DNA of 33,410 nucleotides from Burkholderia paludis (GTDB lineage: Bacteria > Pseudomonadota > Gammaproteobacteria > Burkholderiales > Burkholderiaceae), in contig NZ_JPGL01000084.1 of NCBI RefSeq assembly GCF_000732615.1, forward strand, positions 1 to 33,410, given 5' to 3'. How positions within the stretch are numbered: the first letter of the stretch is position 1; every line of letters begins with the position of its first letter. The notes beneath the pieces were generated by a model. That model saw only the letters and a program-made list of their open reading frames with translations, made no database searches and was not told where the DNA came from. Below are positions 1-8,398 of the stretch, in pieces. The translations under genes and the position numbers were made by a program.

Positions 1-110
1 CCCCCCCCCCGCCGGCCGCCCGCCGCCCGCCCCCCCCCCCCCCCCCCCCCCCCCGCGGCCCCCCCCGCCCCCCCCCCCCGCCCCCCCGCCCCCCGCCGCC
101 CCCCCCCCCC
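1..110. repeat. Poly-C / low-complexity edge tract
   Basis: The first 110 bases are almost pure C, including an uninterrupted run of 25 C at 30-54 and several runs of 7-12. Read on the minus strand they extend the glycine codons of the gene at 1-615, but as GGG rather than the GGC used further in. This could be a real glycine tract, or a read or contig-end artefact (two-colour sequencing yields poly-G when signal is lost). The exact length should not be trusted. Confidence 0.7.
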
Positions 111-615
111 CGCCATAAACGCCCTGGCCGTACGTCACGTTCGCCGACACCACCGCGCCCACGCCGCCGCCGCCGCCACCGCCGCCGCCAGCGATGCCGC
201 CGCTCGCACCGCCGCCGCCGCCGCCGCCACCCACGCCGAGATTCGCCAAGCCGCCGCCCGCGCCGCCGCTCGCACTCGGCGCGCTGCCCAGCGCCCCGGG
301 CGCGCCGTCGTTCGTGCCGGGACTGCTGCCGGCGCCCCCCGATCCCACCACGGTGGTCGTGCCGGACGTGCCGTTGCGGCCCGACGCGCCGATGATCGCC
401 TGCGCCGACGCAGCGGTCGGTGCCCCCGCGACGAACCCCATCCACACGCTCGCCACGGCAAGCGCCACCGCGCGCCGCCGCAACGGCAGACCCGACGGCC
501 TCGCCCGCGACGACGATGCCTCCTGGCCGCCAACTTTGTGCGTGCGTGCCAGCTCCGACGCAACCTGCAGCATTCCCGATGCGCGGCTGCGAACTACCCT
601 GTAGATCCGGTTCAT
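1..615 (-). CDS. ESPR-containing glycine-rich autotransporter-type exported protein, partial (3' end outside window)
   Basis: Reading from an ATG at 615 the frame stays open to base 1, giving 205 codons. The N-terminus begins MNRIYRVVRSRASGMLQVAS, which matches the Extended Signal Peptide Region of type V secretion proteins. A basic stretch and a hydrophobic core follow (ALAVASVWMGFVAG), with a likely signal peptidase site after ASA near residue 63. The mature part starts IIGASGRNGTSG and quickly becomes glycine-rich (runs of GGGGG and GGIAGGGG). Known: ESPR marks large autotransporters, trimeric autotransporters and TpsA proteins. Inferred: this is the start of a large surface-exposed or secreted glycine-rich adhesin. 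The passenger and translocator lie outside the window, so the subtype cannot be told. An arginine-rich frame at 135-563 is a shadow of this gene. Confidence 0.75.
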   Translation of the reverse strand, partial: MNRIYRVVRSRASGMLQVASELARTHKVGGQEASSSRARPSGLPLRRRAVALAVASVWMGFVAGAPTAASAQAIIGASGRNGTSGTTTVVGSGGAGSSPGTNDGAPGALGSAPSASGGAGGGLANLGVGGGGGGGGASGGIAGGGGGGGGGVGAVVSANVTYGQGVYGGGGGAAGGGGAGGGGGGGRGGGGGGGGAGGGRPAGGG

Positions 616-1177
616 CTGCTGTCCTTTTTTTGAACCTGTCGTCGCATGTCGGCGACGACAACACGACACCCCTACCTCACGCGGCAAACGTCAGGTTTGC
701 GTTTTCCAGGCGGGATTCAACCAGTCCTTTCGATATGGATTCCTAAAAACATTTCATGAAAGAGAGATTCCGAAGCGATGTTCCTGTAGCTATGGAAACT
801 TCATGGCGCGAGCCTCGGATTCCACCCGTCGCCATCAAATAGGTACGGCATTTTTTGATCGCCAATGAGAAAAAGTGATTAGCGTTTCAGATGAAAATTT
901 CTAATAAATTTAAATTGTATAAATTATTTTTTAATCAAACAAAATCTACTCGCTACCCCACCCGAATTTAATCGATGAAAAGCAGCACCCTTTACTCGCA
1001 TGGACTCCGCACAACCGCCAAGTCTGCCTACCGTCGGCCACCGCCGTTGGCAAGACGCGCGCAACCCCGCAGCATCTCGGCCTGAACCCCCTCGATATTA
1101 AGTTATTTCATCAAGATAAAGGGTGGATTCGCATCCACAAAAAGTGGATTTCCATGCCAATTTTGATTAATTGAAAA
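616..1177. other. Intergenic region with AT-rich core
   Basis: I see no convincing gene here. The segment at about 860-960 is strikingly AT-rich compared with its surroundings and contains short near-palindromes of A and T. It lies upstream of the exported protein gene at 1-615, which is transcribed away from it, so it may hold that gene's promoter. AT-rich upstream DNA in a high-GC genome is often bound by H-NS-like silencers; that is only an inference here. Confidence 0.4.
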
Positions 1178-1500
1178 TCATACGCCTACCTTTCCATCGT
1201 CACGGCTTGAGATTATCAATAAGCACGTTGAAATTACAAAACGAAAGAAAAATCCTTTCGACCCGGCAACGCATGAAGCCGGCATCGCTATTCGGCCCCC
1301 CCACTGCACGCTCCATCCGGCCAGGCGATCCATCTGATCGAGCCGCCCGCCATGGGGATCGTCCGACAGATGACGCACGCGCCCCACTGTTTCGCTCGGC
1401 GGGTGGCCGAACTCGGCCTTGAGCGACCTGTAAAAGTATTTCCTGTCGGAAAAGCCATGACTCTATGGCTATCTCCGCGATGCGGACGCGCAGTCGACTG
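1178..1500 (-). pseudogene. AraC-family regulator, C-terminal remnant
   Basis: Minus-strand frames carry the second half of an AraC/XylS DNA-binding domain broken by a frameshift. RLRVRIAEIAIES (about 1462-1500) is in one frame, and HGFSDRKYFYRSLKAEFGHPPSE (about 1391-1459, first 20 residues diagnostic) is in another. The same segment in the intact regulators of this window reads RIKEVALNYGFSDEKYFYRVF and RIADVALRHGFNDEKYFSRAF. The open frame then runs on to 1178 with unrelated sequence. The 5' part of the gene is missing and is replaced by IS3-type transposase sequence at 1532-1700. It is a non-functional relic of a third AraC paralogue. Confidence 0.65.
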
Positions 1501-1531
1501 AGGTCGGACGGAATTCGTGGAGCCCAACGGG

Positions 1532-1700
1532 CTAAGCAGCGAGCCGATTCAGAAATAAGCGCTGCATGAACGCGACAGGCGATGGGTAGTTCAGACGCGC
1601 CTGCGCGTTGCCGGTTGTAGAAGATTTCGATGTACTCGCTGATCGCAAAGCGAAGCAAGCTCCGACGCGGACCAAATGGGCATCTCAAGAAAGCAGTGAT
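1532..1700 (-). pseudogene. IS3-family transposase, C-terminal remnant
   Basis: The minus strand reads AISEYIEIFYNRQR in one frame. After a frameshift it continues as RRRLNYPSPVAFMQRLFLNR to a TAG at 1532-1534. This matches the end of the IS3-family OrfB transposase (pattern YIEVFYN.QR.HSALGY.SPAAFE.RF). The catalytic DDE region and the 5' half are absent, and no clean inverted repeats could be identified. The remnant abuts the truncated AraC gene at its 5' side. This suggests that the element inserted into that regulator and then decayed. Confidence 0.65.
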
Positions 1701-1830
1701 CAGCCATTTGCGTCGCCTCCAAAAATCACCCAAACACATCGCTTGCTACTTCATGCATAAACCAATCCGCCATGCGGCTTGATTCAAGATCATGCATTGC
1801 TGATCAATATCGACTCTCTCGGATCGTCGC

Positions 1831-2337
1831 CTATTGAATTCGTTGAGGCAGGCTGCAGCCGGAATAGTAGACGTGACAATTCTGATATCCCGATTTGGTA
1901 CAAATCTCCATGCCAGATTGAATCGCTTTATCTAAGCTTGGGCCCGAGGCTACGGCATAGCCGGTCGTACTTCCGATCAGGGCGCCGCAGCCATTCCGGT
2001 ACGCACTTCCAATTTTGCATGTAGATCCGTGTTTCGATTGGCAATCCGCGAGTGCTGCCTGCTCTGCCTCAGCCTTGCTCCCCATGTTGGTGGCAACCCC
2101 AAGGCTACTGGTGGGCTCATAAACCGCAATCGCCCCCCAGTAGTCGATCCATCGCTCTGGCGGCGGCCCCGGGGCGCGCTGCGATGACCGACTATTGTCC
2201 GGAGCGCAGGCGCTTAAATCATTGCCAATGGCAGCCGGAGAGGTACCGGGCGGGCAGGCTTGCGCGTGAGCGATCGTCGTAACGACATTGGCTGCGGCAC
2301 CAACGATCAAAGTGATGAAAAAAGCATGCAACTTCAT
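1831..2337 (-). CDS. DUF4189-type secreted protein
   Basis: The start is taken at the ATG at 2337 (MKLHAFFITLIVG) rather than seven codons earlier, because it places a basic residue directly before the hydrophobic core. The signal peptide ends near AHAQA, residues 23-25. The mature part has the DUF4189 layout: WGAIAVY, then alternating stretches with paired cysteines (ALADCQSKHGSTCKIG, NGCGALIG, GMEICTKSGYQNCHVYYSGC). The regular cysteines suggest disulphides in the periplasm or outside the cell. DUF4189 proteins are small exported proteins of unclear role, so no function is assigned. It is on the same strand as the lipoprotein gene at 2553, about 210 bases downstream of that gene. Confidence 0.75.
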   Translation of the reverse strand: MKLHAFFITLIVGAAANVVTTIAHAQACPPGTSPAAIGNDLSACAPDNSRSSQRAPGPPPERWIDYWGAIAVYEPTSSLGVATNMGSKAEAEQAALADCQSKHGSTCKIGSAYRNGCGALIGSTTGYAVASGPSLDKAIQSGMEICTKSGYQNCHVYYSGCSLPQRIQ

Positions 2338-2552
2338 GAGGCCCGTCCAAAGTGACAAGCGATGCGGCGTTCGGTTACCTGTTTGACTGCCTCGATCTTG
2401 AACTCATCCGTGTACCGCCTTGCCGCTCATCCTGACCTCCTCGGTTGCCAAAAATCATGGCTCGAAGATGTCTACGAAAAACTGGTCGGTCCACCGCGGG
2501 TTTTTGTCCGCTGCCACCCGGGCGGCGTATCAGGGTGCTGGAGCGTTCACGA

Positions 2553-3107
2553 CTACCTGCTCATCTGCTGTCTCTGGCGTTGCTGGTCTGCCAGTATGGA
2601 TGTCATTTCCTGAAGGGCTTTTGGACCTGAGACCTGGTAGTTCTTTGCAGTACCTGATTGACAGAGATTTTGTCCATTGAGGGCAATACAGGGGTCCGAG
2701 TCTCCCCGCTGAACCCATGCCCCTTTCGACCAGGAACCCGCGGCCAAACCGGCCGTACCGGAACGCATCTGAGCGTCGAGCATTTCATGGTTCAGTGCAT
2801 CGTACCGCTGCATCCACGCCCGCGCTCTCGCCTGATCCTGCGCGGCCACGATGGCCTGTGCTTCGGGCATCATCCTCGCCATCTGGATGTCCAGATCGAC
2901 CACCTTCTGCGGGGACGAACCATCCTTCACCGCGGCCCTGTCATTGTTGATTCGTCTTGCCCAGAGAGGGTCTGAGATATTGTCGGTCGGGTCGGTATCG
3001 CTCTCATGCACAAAACTGTCTCGATGCGAATGGACAAGCCCGTTTCGCGCCATATCGTCGCAACCGGCCAACAGCGTCGCAGCCAGCAGAAACGCTGAGA
3101 CACTCAT
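2553..3107 (-). CDS. Lipoprotein of unknown function
   Basis: I place the start at the ATG at 3107, giving MSVSAFLLAATLLAGCDD, a typical lipoprotein signal with lipobox LLAGC. The open frame extends 28 codons further upstream without adding a plausible signal. The mature protein (about 167 residues) is hydrophilic and rich in charged residues, Gln and Met, for example MARMMPEAQAIVAAQDQARA. It has two cysteines (DPCIALNGQNLCQ) that could form a disulphide. It ends in a basic Gln-rich tail. Asp-Asp follows the lipidated cysteine, which in enterobacteria would favour inner-membrane retention; that rule may not hold in Burkholderia. I do not recognise the family. Confidence 0.65.
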   Translation of the reverse strand: MSVSAFLLAATLLAGCDDMARNGLVHSHRDSFVHESDTDPTDNISDPLWARRINNDRAAVKDGSSPQKVVDLDIQMARMMPEAQAIVAAQDQARARAWMQRYDALNHEMLDAQMRSGTAGLAAGSWSKGAWVQRGDSDPCIALNGQNLCQSGTAKNYQVSGPKALQEMTSILADQQRQRQQMSR

Positions 3108-3401
3108 GACCCTTCCCGTGTTCTGGGATATCCGCAATCGAAGCTCTCTCGCCGGATGAACGGTCGCACCTTGATACATTCCACTCTCCAAAAAGTCTGC
3201 GGAGGATTCGACGAATGCCCGCGTGTCCTGGCATGGATCGACTCCGTGCCTGCAAACTTAACCGAGGCATGTCAACTGTCCAGGACCGCGCCGGCATCCA
3301 CCATTCCCGGTACGCCTTGATGCCTCGCCTACCGCGAGCGCCCAGACGACGCGGACATCCATTTATTTTCCAATATCAAGGCGTTCTACGCGACCCACTA
3401 T

Positions 3402-3905
3402 TCAAGGAGCATTGGAACTATGATAAAAACCTTTGCATCCGCCTTGCAGGAAATTCTCTTTTGTCTCGAAATGAGTGATGATTCCCTTCGAATCCGCATT
3501 AATTATCATCGTACATTCCATTGTGCCCGTATGTTGCTCATACTGATTAGTCGTAACCAACGTCCCTCCAGGTGCCCCGCCAGCCACCAACTGAGTATTG
3601 GTACCAGTTAACAGGCCATAGCTGTAATTTTGCCCAAAAGGCCATATGTAGGCGGTCGTTCCATCCTCGGCATGCCTAATCCCACCGGTAGGCCTCCCCC
3701 ATTTCGCCAGGGCCTCGCTAATCGGGCGACCGGTCCAGTGACTGTTGGCGATAGCTTCCTGCAGCGTGATCAAATGACCATCTGCTGCGCAGCCGGACAA
3801 CATCAGAAAACATCCGCCTGCAAGCGAAACGACCAAACCGCGCAAAATAGTAATTTTCTTTGGCACATCAGAAGCAAAATATTTAAACATAAATATGATA
3901 TTCAT
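3402..3905 (-). CDS. Lipoprotein of unknown function (AraC-linked)
   Basis: The frame is open from 4271, but it overlaps the AraC gene until 3976. The first sensible start is the ATG at 3905 (MNIIFMFKYF), with a second ATG at 3890. A hydrophobic core and lipobox follow (CFLMLSGCAADG). The mature part contains ISEALAKWGRP, TTAYIWPFG, a Gly/Thr-rich stretch, and a C-terminal segment with two cysteines (MECTMIINADSKGIITHF, QGGCKGFY). The SEALAKWGRP...AYIW layout resembles small outer-membrane assembly-type lipoproteins where a helix is followed by strands, but I cannot name it. It lies 70 bases downstream of the AraC gene and could be co-transcribed with it. The lipoprotein at 5272 has a similar C-terminal layout. 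Confidence 0.65.
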   Translation of the reverse strand: MNIIFMFKYFASDVPKKITILRGLVVSLAGGCFLMLSGCAADGHLITLQEAIANSHWTGRPISEALAKWGRPTGGIRHAEDGTTAYIWPFGQNYSYGLLTGTNTQLVAGGAPGGTLVTTNQYEQHTGTMECTMIINADSKGIITHFETKENFLQGGCKGFYHSSNAP

Positions 3906-3975
3906 TGCCTTCCTTCCCCATCCACGCACCGTGCAAATCAAATAAGAAAAACACCTCAAAACCCTTCGATGTCCG

Positions 3976-5028
3976 TCACCCTTCTCCGCGCGCTCCCAGC
4001 CATTTCGGGAGTAATGGGGAAGCGACCTGTTCGTGGCTTGCCGTGGGAACTGCTTTACGGTTTCTTTCTCGCGCAAACTCGACGGCCTCCCGAGGCATAC
4101 AGCCAAAGCGCACGCGAAACGCTCGACTAAAATATTTTTCGTCGTTAAATCCATGGCGCAGGGCCACATCTGCAATACGCTCTCTCGGCATGTCCGGATC
4201 AGAAAGCACGTCGTACGCCCGCTCCAGCCGCTGCTGCTGAACGTGGCGCATGATCCCGCCGTGCCCTGCAAAGAGCTTGTAGAGTCTCGCCCGCGATACG
4301 CCCAGTGCCGCGCTGATCACATCCGGCGACAAGTCCGATCGCATCAGATTCGTCTCGATGAACTGACGTGCCCGCCGGATCAACGCCACGTTGATTTCCG
4401 ATTCAGCCTCGCTCAATGTGTCAGGTGAGCGCATCAGTGCGGCTCTCAATAGATTGTTGGTGGCACGGGTCACGTATGGAACGGCTTCGCTGCTTAACTG
4501 GTCGATATTAGCCATCAGGGAGAGCAGATGGTCTTTTAGAATGGCGCCAATCGCCGGATCAAGGATGTCGCCGTACCGCTTGAGATCCAGCGATTGGAAT
4601 AGATCCCGCGGAATCACCAAACCAATGGTGTCACCGGCCGTCACCATGCAGTCAAACGGCCTGTTCATATCGAACAGGTAGAGGCCGCCTGCGCGAACGC
4701 ATCCCGTCGAATGTGCCCACTCGCCGACCGCTCCCCCCGTCAACTGCAGCACCAGATGGTAGTGATCGATCTGATCGCTTCGAATCTTTTTGGTGTTCCG
4801 TACCGTTCGGTAATGAACCAGTTGCTCCGGCAGAAGCCAGCGGCGGCCCGCAAGCACGAACGGTCCGAATCGGGTGGCATTGAATTCCGCATCGAACGAC
4901 ACGGTCGCATTGTCGGGCCGTTCGTACTCGCACGTCGAAATCGCCGCGGCCCATGCATCAAACCGTTGCTCTCCCGGCTCATCAACGGTCGTAAATCGAT
5001 ACACATCCAGAGGGGAACCGTTAGGCAT
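3976..5028 (-). CDS. AraC/XylS-family transcriptional regulator
   Basis: This is a complete 350-residue regulator. Residues about 10-190 resemble the AraC ligand-binding-like domain of the AraC_binding_2 type, including WLLPEQLVHYRT and GLYLFDMNRPFDC. The C-terminal 110 residues hold the two helix-turn-helix units. The first is around DVISAALGVSRARLYKLF. The second is around RIADVALRHGFNDEKYFSRAFRVRFG. It is likely a cytoplasmic activator, but no ligand or target can be read from the sequence. It is a paralogue of the regulator at 6689 and of the relic at 1178-1500. The flanking genes on the same strand encode small lipoproteins, which are possible targets. Confidence 0.88.
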   Translation of the reverse strand: MPNGSPLDVYRFTTVDEPGEQRFDAWAAAISTCEYERPDNATVSFDAEFNATRFGPFVLAGRRWLLPEQLVHYRTVRNTKKIRSDQIDHYHLVLQLTGGAVGEWAHSTGCVRAGGLYLFDMNRPFDCMVTAGDTIGLVIPRDLFQSLDLKRYGDILDPAIGAILKDHLLSLMANIDQLSSEAVPYVTRATNNLLRAALMRSPDTLSEAESEINVALIRRARQFIETNLMRSDLSPDVISAALGVSRARLYKLFAGHGGIMRHVQQQRLERAYDVLSDPDMPRERIADVALRHGFNDEKYFSRAFRVRFGCMPREAVEFARERNRKAVPTASHEQVASPLLPKWLGARGEG

Positions 5029-5271
5029 GACCGACGTTTACGTGCAAAGAATGCAGACAAAGTACCCAGAACGATGTGATCGCAGATTGGCTTACTGAAA
5101 ATACGATCACAGCGATTCCTTTTCATGAGAATGAACAGCGCGCACAGACCGATGCCGCCATACACGACCCGTAATGACCGCCGAATTTCCATCACCGCAT
5201 TGCCCATTACAGGGCGAGAATTTAACTCCGAGATGTTTTTAATGAAATAGGCTCGTCAGAGTCTGGCAATA

Positions 5272-5739
5272 TCATTTCCCGAAAAACAGCAAGGTTGCCC
5301 AGTTGCTCGTATGTTGGGATGTAGAAGCATTGCCGGACGGATTGCCTCCGGAGGATGTACAGGAATTTAATCCTTGATCAACGATGATATTCTTGGCATC
5401 AATGACCAAAAACACACGACATTTATCGGCCACCGTCTCGTAGTCCCCGTTTGGACTGGAAATCTGCTCCTCCGTGCCGTTTGGCCCCGGCGTCGTGCCA
5501 ACTATATGCGATCCACCAGTCGGGACGAATTGCTTGCTTGCCGTTCCTGTTGGAACATTGTTCCAAAATGAAATGTCTTCGACCCACTCGATGTATTTTT
5601 TTGTAAACGCCCCAGATTCCCGGCCATATACAGTGTAGGCAGCAGTGATGTTTTTTCCCATTAACTCATTTTTTTGAGAAAACGGATTATCATCGAATGC
5701 AGAGCAACCCGCTAAAAGCGCAACACCAGCGATTGACAT
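5272..5739 (-). CDS. Lipoprotein of unknown function
   Basis: The frame gives 155 residues starting MSIAGVALLAGCSAF, with lipobox LLAGC. The n-region before the lipobox is unusually short and lacks Lys or Arg. An in-frame TGA lies a few codons upstream of this ATG, so the natural start may have been lost or lie in another frame. The mature part has an aromatic-rich middle (KYIEWVEDISFW). A Cys-containing segment follows (DKCRVFLVIDAKNIIVDQG, LNSC), whose layout recalls the C-terminus of the lipoprotein at 3402. Similarity between the two is a visual impression only. The family is not recognised. Confidence 0.55.
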   Translation of the reverse strand: MSIAGVALLAGCSAFDDNPFSQKNELMGKNITAAYTVYGRESGAFTKKYIEWVEDISFWNNVPTGTASKQFVPTGGSHIVGTTPGPNGTEEQISSPNGDYETVADKCRVFLVIDAKNIIVDQGLNSCTSSGGNPSGNASTSQHTSNWATLLFFGK

Positions 5740-6038
5740 AGCGCTGCCTCAGCCTGACCCGGTGATCACTATCGATTTTGCAAGCAATATTGGCAGAAAA
5801 TACAATTCCTCAACTCACTGACCAATCGAAATGGCAATCACGGACCGACGCGTATTCAATGCGTATACTCGATGTCCTCAATGAGTTGAGAAAAAAGGAA
5901 AAACGTTTCTTGCATGAGTCTCTGGATAGTACAACAACGTCATGCGCAGATGGGTGGATAGGCGTCTATAGTTGGTGGATTCTTGTTTTGCCAGAACACC
6001 AATGAGACGCTGTCGATCGAGCGCTACCCCTGCGGCTC
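5740..6038. other. Intergenic stretch, nothing recognised
   Basis: About 300 bases upstream of the lipoprotein at 5272. No frame on either strand looks coding and no clear hairpin or repeat was seen. It may contain that gene's promoter. Confidence 0.3.
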
Positions 6039-6368
6039 TCATGGATTATTACAAGTTGGAAAGCAATCAGAAATCCTTTCAAGAGTGTAAATACTTTCGG
6101 TCGCTATACCGAAGCGTGCCGACGGCATCTGCGGAAGGCATGTGTCACGGAGGTCGTAAGAGATGCTTTCATGTGCGACGCGTGTCGCCGTCCGCTGGAC
6201 GTAATCGGCAACGTAGTGGATGGCAAAGCTCTTCTCTGCCTTGTCGGACTCAACAACCCGAAGATCGGAGATTGAAACTGTGGCCTGCTGTACGACCGGC
6301 AGCTGCCTACCCAGACGCGCGCGACTGGTGACGGCCGGGCTCCATGCTCCAGCGACAACGTACCCTTC
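6039..6368 (-). pseudogene. 5'-truncated gene remnant (exported-protein-like), no start codon
   Basis: The minus strand has an open frame of 109 codons from just after a TAG (6369-6371) to a TGA at 6039-6041. It contains no ATG, GTG or TTG near its beginning. The translation has normal protein composition: GYVVAGAWSPAVTS, then VSISDLRVVESDKAEKSFAI, HYVADYVQRTATRVAHESIS, YDLRDTCLP, and a Cys-containing end (SDCFPTC). It looks like the mature half of a small periplasmic or secreted protein that has lost its signal peptide. The MITE-like element at 6495-6656 lies just upstream and could be connected to the loss. The family is not recognised. Confidence 0.5.
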
Positions 6369-6494
6369 CTATGGGCGGTCCACCGGGCGACCGGGCAGGG
6401 ATCGACGGTGCCAGCAGCCGCGAGGTGTTGGGGGCCAGGCAAATTCGATATCGCTCGGATTTGTTGATCGAGGCTGCCAGAAGGGCTCTGCAAA

Positions 6495-6656
6495 GTTAGC
6501 AGGTTGTTGAATTACCTCAATTGGAGCAAGGGAAATCTGGTTTTCATGGGTACCTTTTCCCTTTGCCGGGGTGGCGAGCGCGTCATATAGGCCATTCCGG
6601 GAGGTCGCACTTTTCGAGCGACACCCGCCAAAATAGTATTTCAACAGCCTGTGAAC
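6495..6656. mobile_element. MITE-like element with imperfect terminal inverted repeats (about 162 bp)
   Basis: The left end at 6495-6514 reads GTTAGCAGGTTGTTGAATTA. The right end, reverse-complemented from 6656 to 6637, reads GTTCACAGGCTGTTGAAATA. They agree at 16 of 20 positions. The interior has no sensible gene, although it has an internal inverted repeat (AAGGGAAA at 6528 and TTTTCCCTT at about 6554). No target-site duplication is evident. CAGGCTGTTGAA ends are seen on several proteobacterial IS elements, so this may be a non-autonomous derivative. The parent family is not assigned. Confidence 0.5.
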
Positions 6657-6688
6657 GGAAGTGGGAAATTGCAAGCCAGCCGAGCCGC

Positions 6689-7699
6689 TCACAGCTTGTC
6701 GCACTCCGTCAGGGAGCTTTCCCGCGCCAACTTGAGTGCCTGCATTCGTTCCCTCGCTTCCGCTGGCGTGTATCCGAACTCTGCCTTGAACACTCTATAG
6801 AAATATTTCTCGTCGCTGAAACCGTAGTTCAAAGCAACTTCCTTGATCCTCTGCGAACCGCGTACCGACTCCGACAACGCACGATGAATCAGAGCGAGTC
6901 GCTTGCGACGAACTTCGCGCATAACGCCGCCGGTGCTCTCGAACAACTGATAGAGCTTCGCTCGAGACAACCCGACATCTCGACAAATACGCGCAATATC
7001 AAGATCGCCATCAAGCATGTGATCGTCGATATAGCGCCCGACTCGCGCCAGAAGCAACTCGCGGATCGGCACGTCAGCCTGCCTTAGATTGTCTTGCGAA
7101 GGTGTAATGCCGGCCATCAGCAGATGAGTCGTTGCTTGCACAACATGCGGAATATCGTCGACCGTCATTCTCGACAGATTCCTGAAGAGCGATTGCAAGT
7201 GATCGCACAGCAATACTCCAGCGGCCGATACAAGCGACTGGCCATGCAATGTTTCGGTCGAAGCAGGCAGCGTTTCACGCGGCACAATCAGCGAGACGGC
7301 ATTCCCCATCGTGCCCAGGCATTCGATCGACTGAGAGGCGTCCGTCATGTATAGCTCGTACGGCTGCTTTCGTCCCTCACCTGCCTCAGTTCGCCACTCG
7401 ACGCTGTTGGTAGCTTGGTATGTGAAGTAGTAAAAATCTGCACCATCACGAAGACGCTTGGTATCGCGTTTCGCCCGATACTTGCTGCGTCGCGTTGGGT
7501 CATGCCAAGTCCGGCCACCAACAAATAATGGCCCTACCGACGCGCCATCGTAGCGGGCTTCAAAGGGCGCACTACGATCGTCCTCCCGCGAGAAATCGAC
7601 AACCTGACTAAGCAAGGCCCACGCGTCGAGCTGCTCGCCAACAGGGGCGTCGAGCGTCGAGAAGTGCACAAGATCAATTTGTCTGGTATCCATATGCAT
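6689..7699 (-). CDS. AraC/XylS-family transcriptional regulator
   Basis: The start is placed at 7699 (MHMDTRQIDLVHFSTLD), with an alternative at 7693. The frame is open 32 codons further upstream, but that part is Arg/Cys-rich and not conserved in the paralogue. Residues about 15-200 form the N-terminal AraC-binding-like domain (FVGGRTWHDPTRRSKYR, YELYMTDASQSIECLG). The last 105 residues carry the two helix-turn-helix units (ARICRDVGLSRAKLYQLF and RIKEVALNYGFSDEKYFYRV, ending FKAEFGYTPAEARE). It is clearly paralogous to the regulator at 3976, with the same domain order and similar motifs. The inducer and targets are unknown. Confidence 0.88.
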   Translation of the reverse strand: MHMDTRQIDLVHFSTLDAPVGEQLDAWALLSQVVDFSREDDRSAPFEARYDGASVGPLFVGGRTWHDPTRRSKYRAKRDTKRLRDGADFYYFTYQATNSVEWRTEAGEGRKQPYELYMTDASQSIECLGTMGNAVSLIVPRETLPASTETLHGQSLVSAAGVLLCDHLQSLFRNLSRMTVDDIPHVVQATTHLLMAGITPSQDNLRQADVPIRELLLARVGRYIDDHMLDGDLDIARICRDVGLSRAKLYQLFESTGGVMREVRRKRLALIHRALSESVRGSQRIKEVALNYGFSDEKYFYRVFKAEFGYTPAEARERMQALKLARESSLTECDKL

Positions 7700-8010
7700 T
7701 CGGTACACGATCAGGCGACATGGATATGCGATCGCGATAGATGGCGATCGCAGTCGCGGTAGGTGCCCGGAGCATCGTGACGCGCACGCGTCCAAATAGC
7801 GGGAACAACAGCATCATATCCATGATCGGTTTTCCCGCTACGCGGATTATGCGCTTTCGATTTCGATGATGTCCAGCCAGATTACATCGTCGAATATGGG
7901 CCCCCATGCTTCGCCGGTCGGCCAACTGGAGACGTGCCACGTTTTGTATCGTTAATAGATGCGTAACGCGCGCGTGTCGTCTCTCGTGACATCCGCGCAC
8001 AATGCCAGCG
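7700..8010. other. Intergenic stretch upstream of the AraC gene
   Basis: No gene could be supported here. It presumably holds the promoter of the regulator at 6689-7699. The short minus-strand frame across it has a composition unlike a protein. Confidence 0.3.
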
Positions 8011-8380
8011 TCAGTTGCACCGGACCACTTCCCCAATAGCCCCACGCGAAACCGGTCGGATCGGTCCAGAATTCCTAAAGCGGATCAATGACACTCTGCT
8101 CACCGACAGCGACCAGCGCACCGCCAACATTTCCAAGCCGGCCTGCAACAGGTCCATCCCAAGTAGATTCGAGCCCATGCTCCCGAAGTCGGTGTTGCTC
8201 AGGCCCAGCCCATCGTCGACGCCCTGCGTCAAGCCCGACACCGCCCCGGCTTCCAGCCTGCTCTCTTCCGGACCTCGTCTCAACCAGAACCGTAGACGTT
8301 CCCCGAGACAACAGCCCACGGCGACGCAGCGTCGTCGTCGGCATGATCGGCAACGCTGCTGCAATACCCCTGGGATTCAT
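8011..8380 (-). pseudogene. Frameshifted glycine-rich low-complexity gene remnant
   Basis: Minus-strand frames contain GLTQGVDDGLGLSNTDFGSM, GSNLLGMDLLQAGLE, then in a second frame GRLGNVGGALVAVGEQSV and IDPL, then back in the first frame RFRNSGPIRP. Joined together they resemble the Gly/Leu/Asn-rich repetitive exported proteins common in Burkholderia. At least two frameshifts break it and no start is convincing. I treat it as a relic. The function is unknown. Confidence 0.35.
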
Positions 8381-8398
8381 CTTTCCGTTATCCCTCCA

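Noticed and set aside
135..563. Arginine-rich minus-strand frame as a gene
   Set aside because: The overlapping frame from 615 encodes a clear ESPR signal peptide; this one is a GC-rich shadow.
2230..2240. 11-base match (GGCAGCCGGAG) to the tRNA-Sec 3' region as an island att site
   Set aside because: Too short, lies inside the DUF4189 coding frame, and does not include the tRNA 3' terminus.
4740..5207. Minus-strand frame upstream of and overlapping the AraC gene
   Set aside because: The overlap with the well-conserved AraC N-terminus in another frame makes it unlikely to be real.
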